The translations under genes were made by a program, and so were the position numbers. Below the pieces are notes generated by a model, which saw nothing but the letters and a program-made list of their open reading frames with translations, was not told the origin of the DNA and searched no databases. 64,000 bases of DNA from B30-G6 sp964633115 (GTDB lineage Bacteria; Desulfobacterota; Desulfobacteria; Desulfobacterales; B30-G6): the NCBI GenBank assembly GCA_964633115.1, contig CAZWEO010000007.1, forward strand, positions 1 to 64,000, read 5' to 3'. Position 1 is the first letter of the stretch. Each line of letters starts with the position of its first letter. This document shows positions 1 through 7,582 of this stretch, piece after piece.

Positions 1-122
1 TAATAGTAGATGTTTCATGCTTCGTTGTGCGCGTCAGAGCATGAAAATTTATGACTACCGCTATAGTCGATTGCACCCAGACAGGGTGTGGTTCAACAGA
101 TGCAAAATCCGTAAATGCGCTG
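1..122. other. Region downstream of higA, no gene seen
   Basis: No convincing coding sequence. A 9-bp inverted repeat (TTTCATGCT at about 13-21, AGCATGAAA at about 39-47) could end the higA transcript, but no T-run follows it on the minus strand. Confidence 0.4.
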
Positions 123-401
123 TCAGGCAGCATGTTCAACTTTTGCACTAATTTTTTCACCAATTTCAAGTTCAGTTTTAGCAAGTTCATATCGGGTCTG
201 TAGATTCATCCAAAAACGAGAGCTATTTCCAAAATAGTGTGATAGACGTAATGCGGTTTCAGCACTGATTCCACGTTTGGCATTGATAATCTGGGTGATA
301 CGGCCTGATGGTACGCGTAGCGCCAAGGCAAGCTTGTTGGCTGAAATGCCGCGTGCCTGTATTTCACGCTTGAGAATTCGTCCTGGATGGATTGGTTTCA
401 T
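123..401 (-). CDS. higA: HigA/VapI-type antitoxin, XRE-family HTH protein
   Basis: 92-residue antitoxin of the HigA family, which binds its own promoter and neutralises the HigB mRNA interferase. The protein begins MKPIHPGRILKRE, the usual family start, and carries a helix-turn-helix around residues 18-50 (ISANKLALALRVPSGRITQ) followed by the family phrase LSHYFGNSSRFWMNLQ. A longer frame reaches 446, but those extra codons overlap the 3' end of the higB remnant in another frame, so the start at 401 is preferred. Directly upstream on the same strand only the last part of higB survives, so the antitoxin appears to have no complete partner. It may act as an orphan regulator or be decaying. Family call is secure; present function is uncertain. 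Confidence 0.85.
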   Translation of the reverse strand: MKPIHPGRILKREIQARGISANKLALALRVPSGRITQIINAKRGISAETALRLSHYFGNSSRFWMNLQTRYELAKTELEIGEKISAKVEHAA

Positions 402-405
402 GACT

Positions 406-516
406 TTACCCCTTGTGGTAATCTGTGATTTCAACATCGTATGCATCTCCGTGCTTAAATCGAAAACAGATGCGCCAAGGACCGTTGACCGTCATTGCCC
501 ACTGAATTTTATGAAA
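406..516 (-). pseudogene. higB: higB toxin remnant (C-terminal part only)
   Basis: Reading the minus strand toward the TAA at 406-408 gives a peptide containing TVNGPWRICFRFKHGD, then AYDVEITDYHKG. This is the characteristic C-terminus of HigB/RelE-superfamily toxins. Only about 32 codons match. Upstream the frame runs into the tRNA-Val terminator hairpin with no toxin-like sequence, so about two thirds of the gene, including its start, is missing. It sits 4 bases before higA, the normal higBA arrangement. The deletion endpoint beside a tRNA gene suggests a past rearrangement there. Confidence 0.75.
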
Positions 517-517
517 C

Positions 518-557
518 AAAAAGAGGCGCCATATAAAATATCATAGCACCTCTTTTT
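518..557 (-). terminator. Rho-independent terminator of tRNA-Val
   Basis: Imperfect inverted repeat whose outer arms are AAAAAGAGG (518-526) and CCTCTTTTT (549-557). On the minus strand the stem ends in a T-run immediately after the tRNA 3' end. It also marks where the higB remnant loses homology. Confidence 0.6.
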
Positions 558-563
558 TGTTTT

Positions 564-638
564 TGGTAGGCGGTACTGGATTTGAACCAGTGACTTCTAC
601 CGTGTGAAGGTAGCACTCTCCCGCTGAGTTAACCGCCC
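564..638 (-). tRNA. tRNA-Val (anticodon CAC)
   Basis: The reverse complement folds as a 75-nt cloverleaf including an encoded CCA. The acceptor stem is GGGCGGT with ACCGCCT, the D-stem is CTC/GAG, and the anticodon stem is CTACC/GGTAG with loop TTCACAC, giving anticodon CAC (reads GUG, Val). The T-arm is CTGG-TTCAAAT-CCAG, the discriminator is A, and CCA follows. It is transcribed away from scpB toward the higB/higA remnant and is followed by a terminator hairpin. Confidence 0.95.
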
Positions 639-680
639 ATATTTGTAAGGTCGCTTAAGTATTGTTAATTCATATGACGC

Positions 681-1358
681 TTAGGTTTCTTCGTCAAGCC
701 CTTTTTGGTCCGGGTCTGAATCGGCGTCTTCCTGGAGCTCTTGGTCTTCGCCACCGGGTTTTTCATTCGGATCTGATTCTTCCGGGTGGTTGTTATCAAC
801 CTTGGCGTCACCCGGTTGATCATCCTCGAGATCCGGCTCCCGGGCCAAGGCCTCGATTTCTTTGGGCGTCGGCAGGTCCTTCAGGTTTTTAAGGTCAAAT
901 ACCTGTAAAAATTCTTTGGTCGTGGCATATATCAGGGGCCGCCCTGGAATTTCCTTGCGACCCAGAACCCGTATCAACTTTCGTTCCAGCAGCATGCGCA
1001 AGACCCCGCCGCAGTCAACCCCCCGCACTTGTTCCACATCGCTACGGATTACCGGCTGCTTGTAGGCAATGATCGCTAGGGTTTCCAACGCAGCCTTGCT
1101 GAGTCGGGCAGGCTTGGGTTGTAAAAACCGTTTAATCCAGGGTACGTATTCGGGTCGCGTTCGAAATTGATAACCACCGGCAACCTCGTGTAAGCTAAAG
1201 GCACACTGGCGGCCTTCGTAATCCTGCTTGAGTTCATTTAAGGTTTGGCGGATCATTTTGGAATCCGGCAGGGTTACAATCTGCTTGATTTGATCGACCG
1301 TAAGTGGGTTCTCAGCCACAAACAACAGGCTCTCGATTATGTTCTTTAAATCGTCCAT
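681..1358 (-). CDS. scpB: Segregation and condensation protein B
   Basis: 225-residue ScpB, the kite subunit that binds ScpA and, with SMC, forms the bacterial condensin needed for chromosome compaction and segregation. The two winged-helix domains occupy about residues 1-170 (N-terminal LKNIIESLLFVAENPLTV; second-domain phrases RLSKAALETLAIIAYKQP and IPGRPLIYATT). After about residue 170 comes a strongly acidic, Pro/Gly-rich tail of about 55 residues (many D/E), longer than the compact versions of the family and probably disordered. The start codon abuts the scpA stop, so the pair is translationally coupled. Same-strand order: nucleotidyltransferase fusion, trpS, scpA, scpB. Confidence 0.95.
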   Translation of the reverse strand: MDDLKNIIESLLFVAENPLTVDQIKQIVTLPDSKMIRQTLNELKQDYEGRQCAFSLHEVAGGYQFRTRPEYVPWIKRFLQPKPARLSKAALETLAIIAYKQPVIRSDVEQVRGVDCGGVLRMLLERKLIRVLGRKEIPGRPLIYATTKEFLQVFDLKNLKDLPTPKEIEALAREPDLEDDQPGDAKVDNNHPEESDPNEKPGGEDQELQEDADSDPDQKGLDEET

Positions 1359-2087
1359 TTAGAGGTAGAATAGTCTAATGATTCCGGATTCGACGTGCTG
1401 TACAATCTGTAACAAGTTCAACTTGACCATTTCCAGCAAAGCCAGAAAAGTTACAATTATTTCGGCTTTATTCGCGTCGTTGGAAAATAGTTCATAGAAC
1501 GTCAAGGAATTTTTTTCTTCGAGAATATCAACAATTTCGGAAATCTTCTCTTTGACCGTGATACGGTCGGTGGTCAGTTCGAGTCGATGGTCATCGGAGA
1601 TATTGGCTAATATTTTTTGAAACGCTTCGATGAGTTCAAATAACCCCACCTGCACATAGGGTTCTTCATCTGGTAATTTGGTATAGTCTTGTTCCGCTAA
1701 GGGTCGCACAAACGTGTGTTCACCAAGAAGGTTTCGGCTGGCTAGCTGTTCCGCTACTGATTGCATTTCCAGATATTCCTGTAACGGTTTGGTTAAGGCT
1801 AGGCGGGGATCCTCTTCATCGTCTTCGATGCCATGGGTCGGCAATAGCATGCGCGATTTTATCTGCGTAAGCGTCGATGCCATTACCAAGAAATCGCCGG
1901 CAAAATCGATATTCATCAGCTTGATCCATTCTATATATGCCAGGTATTGTTGGGTGATCACGGCAATGGGAATGTCACAGATGTCCACTTCATTCTTTTT
2001 GATTAAATGAACTAGAAGTGCCATGGGACCCTCGAATACTTTATCGAGTTTAATTTCGTATGGCGTTTCGGTTTGAGTCATATCCAA
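1359..2087 (-). CDS. scpA: Segregation and condensation protein A
   Basis: 242-residue kleisin that bridges the SMC heads and recruits the ScpB dimer. The N-terminal SMC-neck-binding helical domain shows the typical run VFEGPMALLVHLIKKNEVD and DIPIAVITQQY. The phrase FLVMASTLTQIKSRMLLP is a family hallmark. The C-terminal winged helix (about residues 165-242) ends close to the stop. The stop abuts the scpB start. About 108 bp separate it from trpS upstream, and no terminator is obvious there, so trpS-scpA-scpB is probably one operon. Confidence 0.95.
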   Translation of the reverse strand: MDMTQTETPYEIKLDKVFEGPMALLVHLIKKNEVDICDIPIAVITQQYLAYIEWIKLMNIDFAGDFLVMASTLTQIKSRMLLPTHGIEDDEEDPRLALTKPLQEYLEMQSVAEQLASRNLLGEHTFVRPLAEQDYTKLPDEEPYVQVGLFELIEAFQKILANISDDHRLELTTDRITVKEKISEIVDILEEKNSLTFYELFSNDANKAEIIVTFLALLEMVKLNLLQIVQHVESGIIRLFYL

Positions 2088-2195
2088 GATCGTTGCACGG
2101 CTTTATGGAACGCGACCCTTTCGCACCGGACGAAAGGCATTATCGCTCCAATATATTCATGTCTAATTAGATTTTTCGGTTTGTCCGGATTGGTA

Positions 2196-3191
2196 TTACC
2201 CACCTAATCCGATGGCGCTACGTACCTCTCGCATGGTTTCACGGGCGATTTGGGTGGCTTTTTCACGGCCTGCTTCAATAATTTCGGAAACCAATTGGGG
2301 ACGGTTATCGTAGTATTTCCTTTTATCGTGGATGGGTGTTAGCTCAGCCAACAGATTTTCGGCCATGATCTTCTTACAATCTACACAACCAATCTCAGCC
2401 TTACGGCATTCCTGGTTGATGCGTGCCTGGGTGTCTGTATTTGTGTATAGTTTATGAAATTCATAGACGTTACAAACGTCGGGATTGCCCGGATCCGATT
2501 TCCTGGCGCGTTGCGGATCGGTGATCATTTGGGCAACCTTTTTCCGGACTACATCCGCAGGGTCTGTGAGATATATGGCATTATCATAACTTTTACTCAT
2601 TTTGCGGCGGTCCAAACCCAATATTTTGGGTGTTTGCGTTAGGATGGCTTCTGGTTCGGGAAAGACGTTGCCATATAGGTAGTTGAATCTGCGTGCTATT
2701 TCACGTGTAATTTCAACATGTGGCACCTGATCCACACCCACCGGGACACCATTGGCCTTGTACATAATGATGTCAGCAGCTTGAAGCACCGGATAGCCTA
2801 GGAACCCGTAGGTGGACAAGTCCTTATTGTTCAACTGAACCATTTGATCCTTGTAGGTGGGATTACGCTCCAGCCATGGCACCGGTGTAATCATACTGAA
2901 GAAAACAAAAAGCTCGGCGTGCTCCTTGATGTCCGATTGGATAAAAAGGGTGCTTTTCTCGGGAGACAACCCAACGCTTAGCCAATCTTTGATGATATCC
3001 TGTGAATAGTTTGATATCCGGCCCGGGTTTTCATAGTCACTGGTCAGGGCATGCCAATCGGCGATGAAGTAGAAACAATCATAAGTCGCCTGCATCTCGA
3101 CCCAGTTGAGAAGGGCGCCGTGCAGGTTCCCCAGGTGAAGCGGTCCGGTGGGTCGCATGCCGCTTAACACACGTTTTTTTTTCTTGGTCAT
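2196..3191 (-). CDS. trpS: Tryptophanyl-tRNA synthetase
   Basis: 331-residue class I aminoacyl-tRNA synthetase that charges tRNA-Trp in the cytoplasm. The HIGH-type motif is HLGN (residues 19-22, within GPLHLGNLHG) and the KMSKS loop is intact at about residues 197-201 (DRRKMSKSYDNA). The length is normal for bacterial TrpS. An in-frame ATG lies 42 bases upstream at 3233, but the ATG at 3191 follows a strong Shine-Dalgarno (GGAGGAG) and gives the expected N-terminus (TKKKKRVLSGMRPTG), so 3191 is chosen. A GAA-loop hairpin sits just upstream, across the end of the preceding gene. Confidence 0.95.
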   Translation of the reverse strand: MTKKKKRVLSGMRPTGPLHLGNLHGALLNWVEMQATYDCFYFIADWHALTSDYENPGRISNYSQDIIKDWLSVGLSPEKSTLFIQSDIKEHAELFVFFSMITPVPWLERNPTYKDQMVQLNNKDLSTYGFLGYPVLQAADIIMYKANGVPVGVDQVPHVEITREIARRFNYLYGNVFPEPEAILTQTPKILGLDRRKMSKSYDNAIYLTDPADVVRKKVAQMITDPQRARKSDPGNPDVCNVYEFHKLYTNTDTQARINQECRKAEIGCVDCKKIMAENLLAELTPIHDKRKYYDNRPQLVSEIIEAGREKATQIARETMREVRSAIGLGG

Positions 3192-3214
3192 GTATATTTC
3201 TTCTCCTCCCCTAA

Positions 3215-3241
3215 AACTAAAAATGCGAAGCATTTTTAGTT
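3215..3241. repeat. GAA-loop hairpin at the gene junction upstream of trpS
   Basis: Perfect 12-bp inverted repeat: AACTAAAAATGC (3215-3226), loop GAA, GCATTTTTAGTT (3230-3241). It covers the TAG stop (3217-3219) of the nucleotidyltransferase fusion and lies just 5' of the trpS ribosome-binding site. It belongs to the recurring hairpin family described in the findings. Confidence 0.7.
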
Positions 3242-5886
3242 GTTAGGTGATTTTCTACAAATCTCAATTCATCATCTCGGGTTTTAAGCAATCCATCCAG
3301 CTTGGCATCCAGGACGCGTTGCATGGTTTCACGGAAAATTGGCCCTGGTTTCAGTCCATAACGCATGAGGTCTTTCCCGCTCACAGTGATGGTGACATAG
3401 CGCAATTTGGTGACAAAATGCGATATGGCTCGTTTGACATCACGGCTGTGCGCACAGACCATCATATACAGGATCATCTCGATACCCAGTCCGGACAAAT
3501 GCTTATGTAGTGAGCGATTATCGTTTGGGAGATTTCTTTCCAGCCGGTTCAAGGTAACATCAGCAGCCATGCGATCCTTGAGAAAAATTTTCCGGTAACG
3601 GGGTGCCAGTTCCAACCGCTCACAGATGGCACGGGTGGTCCGCAGATCACAATTCCGGATGAGGACCATAAAATAAACGGCCCACTTTATATAGGATTCC
3701 TCTAGAAAAAGCAAATCATGCCAAGCGATTACTTCTTTAGTTGAATTGAGCAATGATATCTGACTGTTATTCATTCGAATATCTGGGTGAATCACTTGCA
3801 GAAGCTGATAGTCTTGCAAACGAATTATGGCCGGAGTTGGATTTTCTTCTTCCAGAATCAGTCGCAGTTCGGTAAAGATACGTCTTCCGCCGAGGCGCTT
3901 AATAAAATTCATTTTTACTGCGTTTGCTATCAAGCCGGCTGTTAGCTTACCAATACTGAAACCAAAACGCTGCTCGAATCGGATGGCCCGGAAAACCCTT
4001 GTGGGATCTTCCACAAAACTCAGATTATGAATCACACGAATAACTTTTTCTTTGATATCTTTCTGGGCCGAGAAAAAATCGACCAGCGTACTAAATTTGT
4101 CCGGATTTAACTGAATAGCCAGGGTATTCATGGTAAAATCTCTACGAAAGAGGTCCAATTTAATGGAACTCATTTCAACTATTGGCAGTGCCGCCGGAAA
4201 TTTATAGTATTCTAACCGGGCAGAGGCGATGTCAATTTTAAATCCGTCGGGGAAAATGATAACAGCCGTACCGAACTTGGCGTGCGAGTGGATGCGGACC
4301 CTATGTATGGACGCAAACCTTTTTGCGAAGGCAATGCCGTCCCCCTCGATGACAATGTCGATATCTTCGTTTGAGCGATATAAAAACAGATCGCGCACAA
4401 ACCCTCCGACTACATAAGCTGGATAGTCTAGTTCGTCAGCTACTTGGCCGATTTCCCTCAACATGTCCAGACGTTGGGGGGTGAGGCGTTCTTTCATAAA
4501 GTTTAGAATATTACGCCTGCGAGCATGAATCTGCCTTTGACTTTGGGGCATGCTGGCATCATCATCATATTGCTGCTGCCGAATGAGCACTTTTAGCAAA
4601 TCTGTCCTGGTTACCACGCCCATAACAGCGCCATTGTCGATTACAGGTAGAATCCGCTGTTTACTTTCGATGATGTTTTCTTGAATTTCGAGAATCCCCG
4701 CTGTGGGTGCTACCGACACCATCTCCGTGGTCATGTATTCCCTTACCGGTACATCGTGGAGTTTATGGTAGAGGGCTTTTTCGAGAATCTGACGGGATAT
4801 AATGCCGGACAGTTCTTGATTGTTAGCGTGGGTGACCAGCAGGGCATTTATATTGTAGCGGGTCAACATTTCTGCAGCTTCCCGACAGGAAATAGTCTCA
4901 GCGATCATGATCGGAGGCGAAGACATGAGGTGTTTGGCTAAACGTTTGGATTCGATTTTTGCGTACAAATGTTTCAGCAGGGCCTGTTTCACTTGGGTTG
5001 TGGTTTTATTTTTGATGGAAGCCGCTGCCGCATATGTGTGACCACCACCACCCATGCGGGTGATTATTTCGCCCACATCGACTTCCGGAATCCGGCTTCG
5101 GGCAACCACATAGACCTTGTTTTCCATTTGGGCGATGGCAAATATAACAGCCAAATCCTCCATTTTAACCATTTTATGGACCAGAAATGCAAAATCGGGT
5201 ACATATTGATCCGTGGTGATATTTGTTAGCACCACATCGACGCCATTAATATCATAGCGATTGGAAGCCTGGATCATATCGTTCAAGAGACCGACCTGCT
5301 CCGGACTGATTTCGCGTGATATTAAATTGGCAATCATGTTTAGATTGGCGCCTTTGGATAATAGAAAAGCGGCTGCGCGGAAATCCTTTTCGGTGGTGGA
5401 AGGAAAGGTAAAAGAGCCGGTATCTTCATATATTCCCAGACACATGATAGTGGCTTCATCCGGTGTGATATCAATCTGCTTTTGCTTCAGTATGTCGGTT
5501 AAGAGCGTTACCGTAGCCCCCACTGTCTCCTGAACCAAAACCTCACCATCAATGTCGTTTTCCATGGGGGGGTGGTGGTCGTAAATATGGATCTGAAGGT
5601 CGGGACGGTCTAAGATGGATTCAAATAAGCCAATACGATGGGGTTGTCTGGTATCCACCAAAACCAGGCGATCAATTTGAGTGATATCGATTTCTTTAAC
5701 GCTGGTGATATTAAGCAGATAGACCATCGACTGAATAAAAAAGTTTCTTAGATTTTTTTCCTGGGAACCTGGAAATACGACCAAGGAGTCCGGATATAGC
5801 TTTTGGGCGGCCAACATGGAAGCCAGTGCATCAAAATCGGCATTGATGTGGGTGGTGATGACTGTCAATTTGTCGGGTTGGGGCAT
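3217..5886 (-). CDS. DHH-CBS-tRNA nucleotidyltransferase/poly(A) polymerase fusion
   Basis: 889-residue multidomain protein. Residues about 1-170 are a DHH phosphoesterase domain (DHH at 103-105, HINADFDA near 13-20). A DHHA1 domain follows, with GGGGH at 279-283. Two CBS repeats span about 318-435. A class II tRNA nucleotidyltransferase head follows from about 475 (YVVGGFVRDL; catalytic carboxylates D508 and D510 in NEDIDIVIEG), then the RNA-binding helical region. The head is expected to add C or A to tRNA 3' ends. The same architecture is known for specialised A-adding or CC-adding enzymes in Aquifex and Desulfobacterota. The DHH part could be a nanoRNase-like exonuclease. Which nucleotides it adds cannot be read from the sequence. 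It heads the trpS-scpA-scpB operon. Confidence 0.88.
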   Translation of the reverse strand: MPQPDKLTVITTHINADFDALASMLAAQKLYPDSLVVFPGSQEKNLRNFFIQSMVYLLNITSVKEIDITQIDRLVLVDTRQPHRIGLFESILDRPDLQIHIYDHHPPMENDIDGEVLVQETVGATVTLLTDILKQKQIDITPDEATIMCLGIYEDTGSFTFPSTTEKDFRAAAFLLSKGANLNMIANLISREISPEQVGLLNDMIQASNRYDINGVDVVLTNITTDQYVPDFAFLVHKMVKMEDLAVIFAIAQMENKVYVVARSRIPEVDVGEIITRMGGGGHTYAAAASIKNKTTTQVKQALLKHLYAKIESKRLAKHLMSSPPIMIAETISCREAAEMLTRYNINALLVTHANNQELSGIISRQILEKALYHKLHDVPVREYMTTEMVSVAPTAGILEIQENIIESKQRILPVIDNGAVMGVVTRTDLLKVLIRQQQYDDDASMPQSQRQIHARRRNILNFMKERLTPQRLDMLREIGQVADELDYPAYVVGGFVRDLFLYRSNEDIDIVIEGDGIAFAKRFASIHRVRIHSHAKFGTAVIIFPDGFKIDIASARLEYYKFPAALPIVEMSSIKLDLFRRDFTMNTLAIQLNPDKFSTLVDFFSAQKDIKEKVIRVIHNLSFVEDPTRVFRAIRFEQRFGFSIGKLTAGLIANAVKMNFIKRLGGRRIFTELRLILEEENPTPAIIRLQDYQLLQVIHPDIRMNNSQISLLNSTKEVIAWHDLLFLEESYIKWAVYFMVLIRNCDLRTTRAICERLELAPRYRKIFLKDRMAADVTLNRLERNLPNDNRSLHKHLSGLGIEMILYMMVCAHSRDVKRAISHFVTKLRYVTITVSGKDLMRYGLKPGPIFRETMQRVLDAKLDGLLKTRDDELRFVENHLTTKNASHF

Positions 5887-6279
5887 ACCGGCAGCCTCAT
5901 TTTTTATTGAATAATTCCGCTACTAACGAACTTCTCGCCGAAGTCCGAGGCTCACGCGAGATGGTCAGCCGGCTTGCAGTGCCGGAAGAATTCCAATTTA
6001 TAATTGAAAACCAAACAGACGCAATTTGGCAAACGTTCTGGCAGTTGTTGCGAAAAGAAAGGTGATGTTAGCGAAGCATCCAATCGTAAGCCACGGACAT
6101 CACTATTAAACATACGCACAATCCCCACACATAATCAAGATAAACTATTGTCGTTTTATTGATAGTGTGATAATACTATCTACTTAATAATTGATTAGAA
6201 TGCGTCATAATCTTGCGTCGCACCGGGTTTCATTGGGTGGCGATAATTCGCAATGATTTCCTGACAAGGGAGAGAGAAT
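5887..6279. other. 393-bp intergenic region between divergent genes
   Basis: No gene seen. It must hold the promoters for the minus-strand nucleotidyltransferase operon and plus-strand pilC. It contains an approximately 105-nt stretch framed by GAATAATTCCG and CGGAAGAATTC, resembling the framed elements upstream of pilS and skp. It also has an AT-rich section near 6120-6200 with the inverted repeat GATAGTGTGATAATACTATC. PilC translation is preceded by a good Shine-Dalgarno (GGGAGAGAG). Confidence 0.4.
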
Positions 6280-7491
6280 ATGCCTGTCTATCTTTGGGTG
6301 GGAAAGAATCGAAACAATGAGGTGCAAAAAGGTGAACTTGATCTGGCCAGTGAGGATGCTGTACGGAATCATTTGACCAAACTCAGGATAACGCCTACGA
6401 AGATAAAGAAAAAACCAAAGGATCTATTCGAAAATGTGGCTTTTTTGCAGCCACCGGTTAAAGAACAAGATATTATTATTTTCAGCCGGCAGTTTTCAAC
6501 CATGATCGATGCTGGGCTTCCTATTATCCAATGCCTTGATATCCTTTACTCCCAGCAGGAAAACAAAACCTTCAAAAACATGCTAAAGGATATCAAGGAA
6601 TCTGTAGAAGGTGGACAGACCCTTGCGGAAGCTTTACGTAAATATCCCAATCATTTCGATGACCTATTTGTCAACATGGTTGCCGCAGGAGAGGCTGGTG
6701 GTATCCTTGATACGATTTTGCGCCGGCTTTCAGCCTACATGGAAAAAGCTGCCAAACTAAAAGCCCAAGTGAAGGGCGCCATGACCTATCCCATCATCAC
6801 CATCATCGTTGCCATCGTCGTAGTGGGTGTCATCTTGGTTTTCGTCATACCTGTATTTCAGGAGATGTTTGAAGGTTTGGGTGGTGATCTGCCAACACCC
6901 ACAAAGATTGTGGTGGCAATGTCTGATTTCACCAAGGATAAAATTCTCTATATTATCATTGCGGCGGTTATATTTTTTATTGCATTCAGCCGATATAAAA
7001 AAACTGAAAAGGGTCGATTAACGGTGGATGCGATTGCATTGAAGCTGCCTGTTCTGGGGCTGCTGCTGCGCAAAGTTGCGGTGGCAAAATTCACACGAAC
7101 CATGGGAACCATGCTCTCCAGCGGGGTTGCTATTTTAGAGGCGCTCGATATTGTTGCCAAGACATCCGGTAATAAAATCATCGAGCGGGCAATTTACAAT
7201 ACTCGGTCCGGGATTGCAGAAGGTCGCACTATGGCGGATCCGTTGTCCGAGAGCGGGGTGTTTCCAGCCATGGTTTGTCAGATGATTGCTGTGGGCGAGT
7301 CCACTGGTGCGTTAGATGCCATGTTAGTTAAAATCGCTGATTTTTATGATGACGAAGTCGATCAGGCTGTAGACAATCTGACATCCATGATCGAACCATT
7401 TATGATGGTATTTCTGGGCACTGTAATTGGCGGCCTGGTGGTGGCCATGTATCTGCCGGTTTTCAAAATGGCCGGTGCTATTTCAGGATAA
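6280..7491 (+). CDS. pilC: Type IV pilus inner-membrane platform protein PilC
   Basis: 403-residue polytopic protein of the T2SF family (GspF/PilC), the inner-membrane platform on which the PilB and PilT ATPases act. Two T2SF domains are visible: about residues 65-190 (FSRQFSTMIDAGLPIIQCLDIL, then the first long TM segment) and about 265-395 (FTRTMGTMLSSGVAILEALDI, VCQMIAVGESTGALD, closing TM). Three to four hydrophobic segments are predicted at about 168-190, 222-240 and 375-395. Length and termini are normal. The adjacent kinase resembles PilS. No pilB, pilT, pilM-Q or pilin gene lies in the window. Confidence 0.95.
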   Translation: MPVYLWVGKNRNNEVQKGELDLASEDAVRNHLTKLRITPTKIKKKPKDLFENVAFLQPPVKEQDIIIFSRQFSTMIDAGLPIIQCLDILYSQQENKTFKNMLKDIKESVEGGQTLAEALRKYPNHFDDLFVNMVAAGEAGGILDTILRRLSAYMEKAAKLKAQVKGAMTYPIITIIVAIVVVGVILVFVIPVFQEMFEGLGGDLPTPTKIVVAMSDFTKDKILYIIIAAVIFFIAFSRYKKTEKGRLTVDAIALKLPVLGLLLRKVAVAKFTRTMGTMLSSGVAILEALDIVAKTSGNKIIERAIYNTRSGIAEGRTMADPLSESGVFPAMVCQMIAVGESTGALDAMLVKIADFYDDEVDQAVDNLTSMIEPFMMVFLGTVIGGLVVAMYLPVFKMAGAISG

Positions 7492-7582
7492 AATTTGAAT
7501 TTATTTCACTCGTCCGCTAGGTTTGGGCTTATGTTTTCATTCGGATCGACCTGCCGGATAAATTGATCAGAATTCAAATTTT
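7490..7582. repeat. Intergenic segment framed by a 12-bp inverted repeat
   Basis: Perfect inverted arms AAAATTTGAATT (7490-7501) and AATTCAAATTTT (7571-7582) enclose 69 bp that fill almost the whole gap between pilC and the sensor kinase. The right arm touches the kinase ATG. A similar framed segment lies upstream of skp. Confidence 0.6.

Noticed and set aside
277..546. Plus-strand 89-codon open frame across the higA/higB remnant
   Set aside because: It is antisense to higA and the higB remnant and has no recognisable motif.
6010..6060. Sigma54 promoter upstream of pilC
   Set aside because: TTGGCAAACGTTCTGGC looks similar, but the GG-to-GC spacing is 11 rather than 10, so it was not called.
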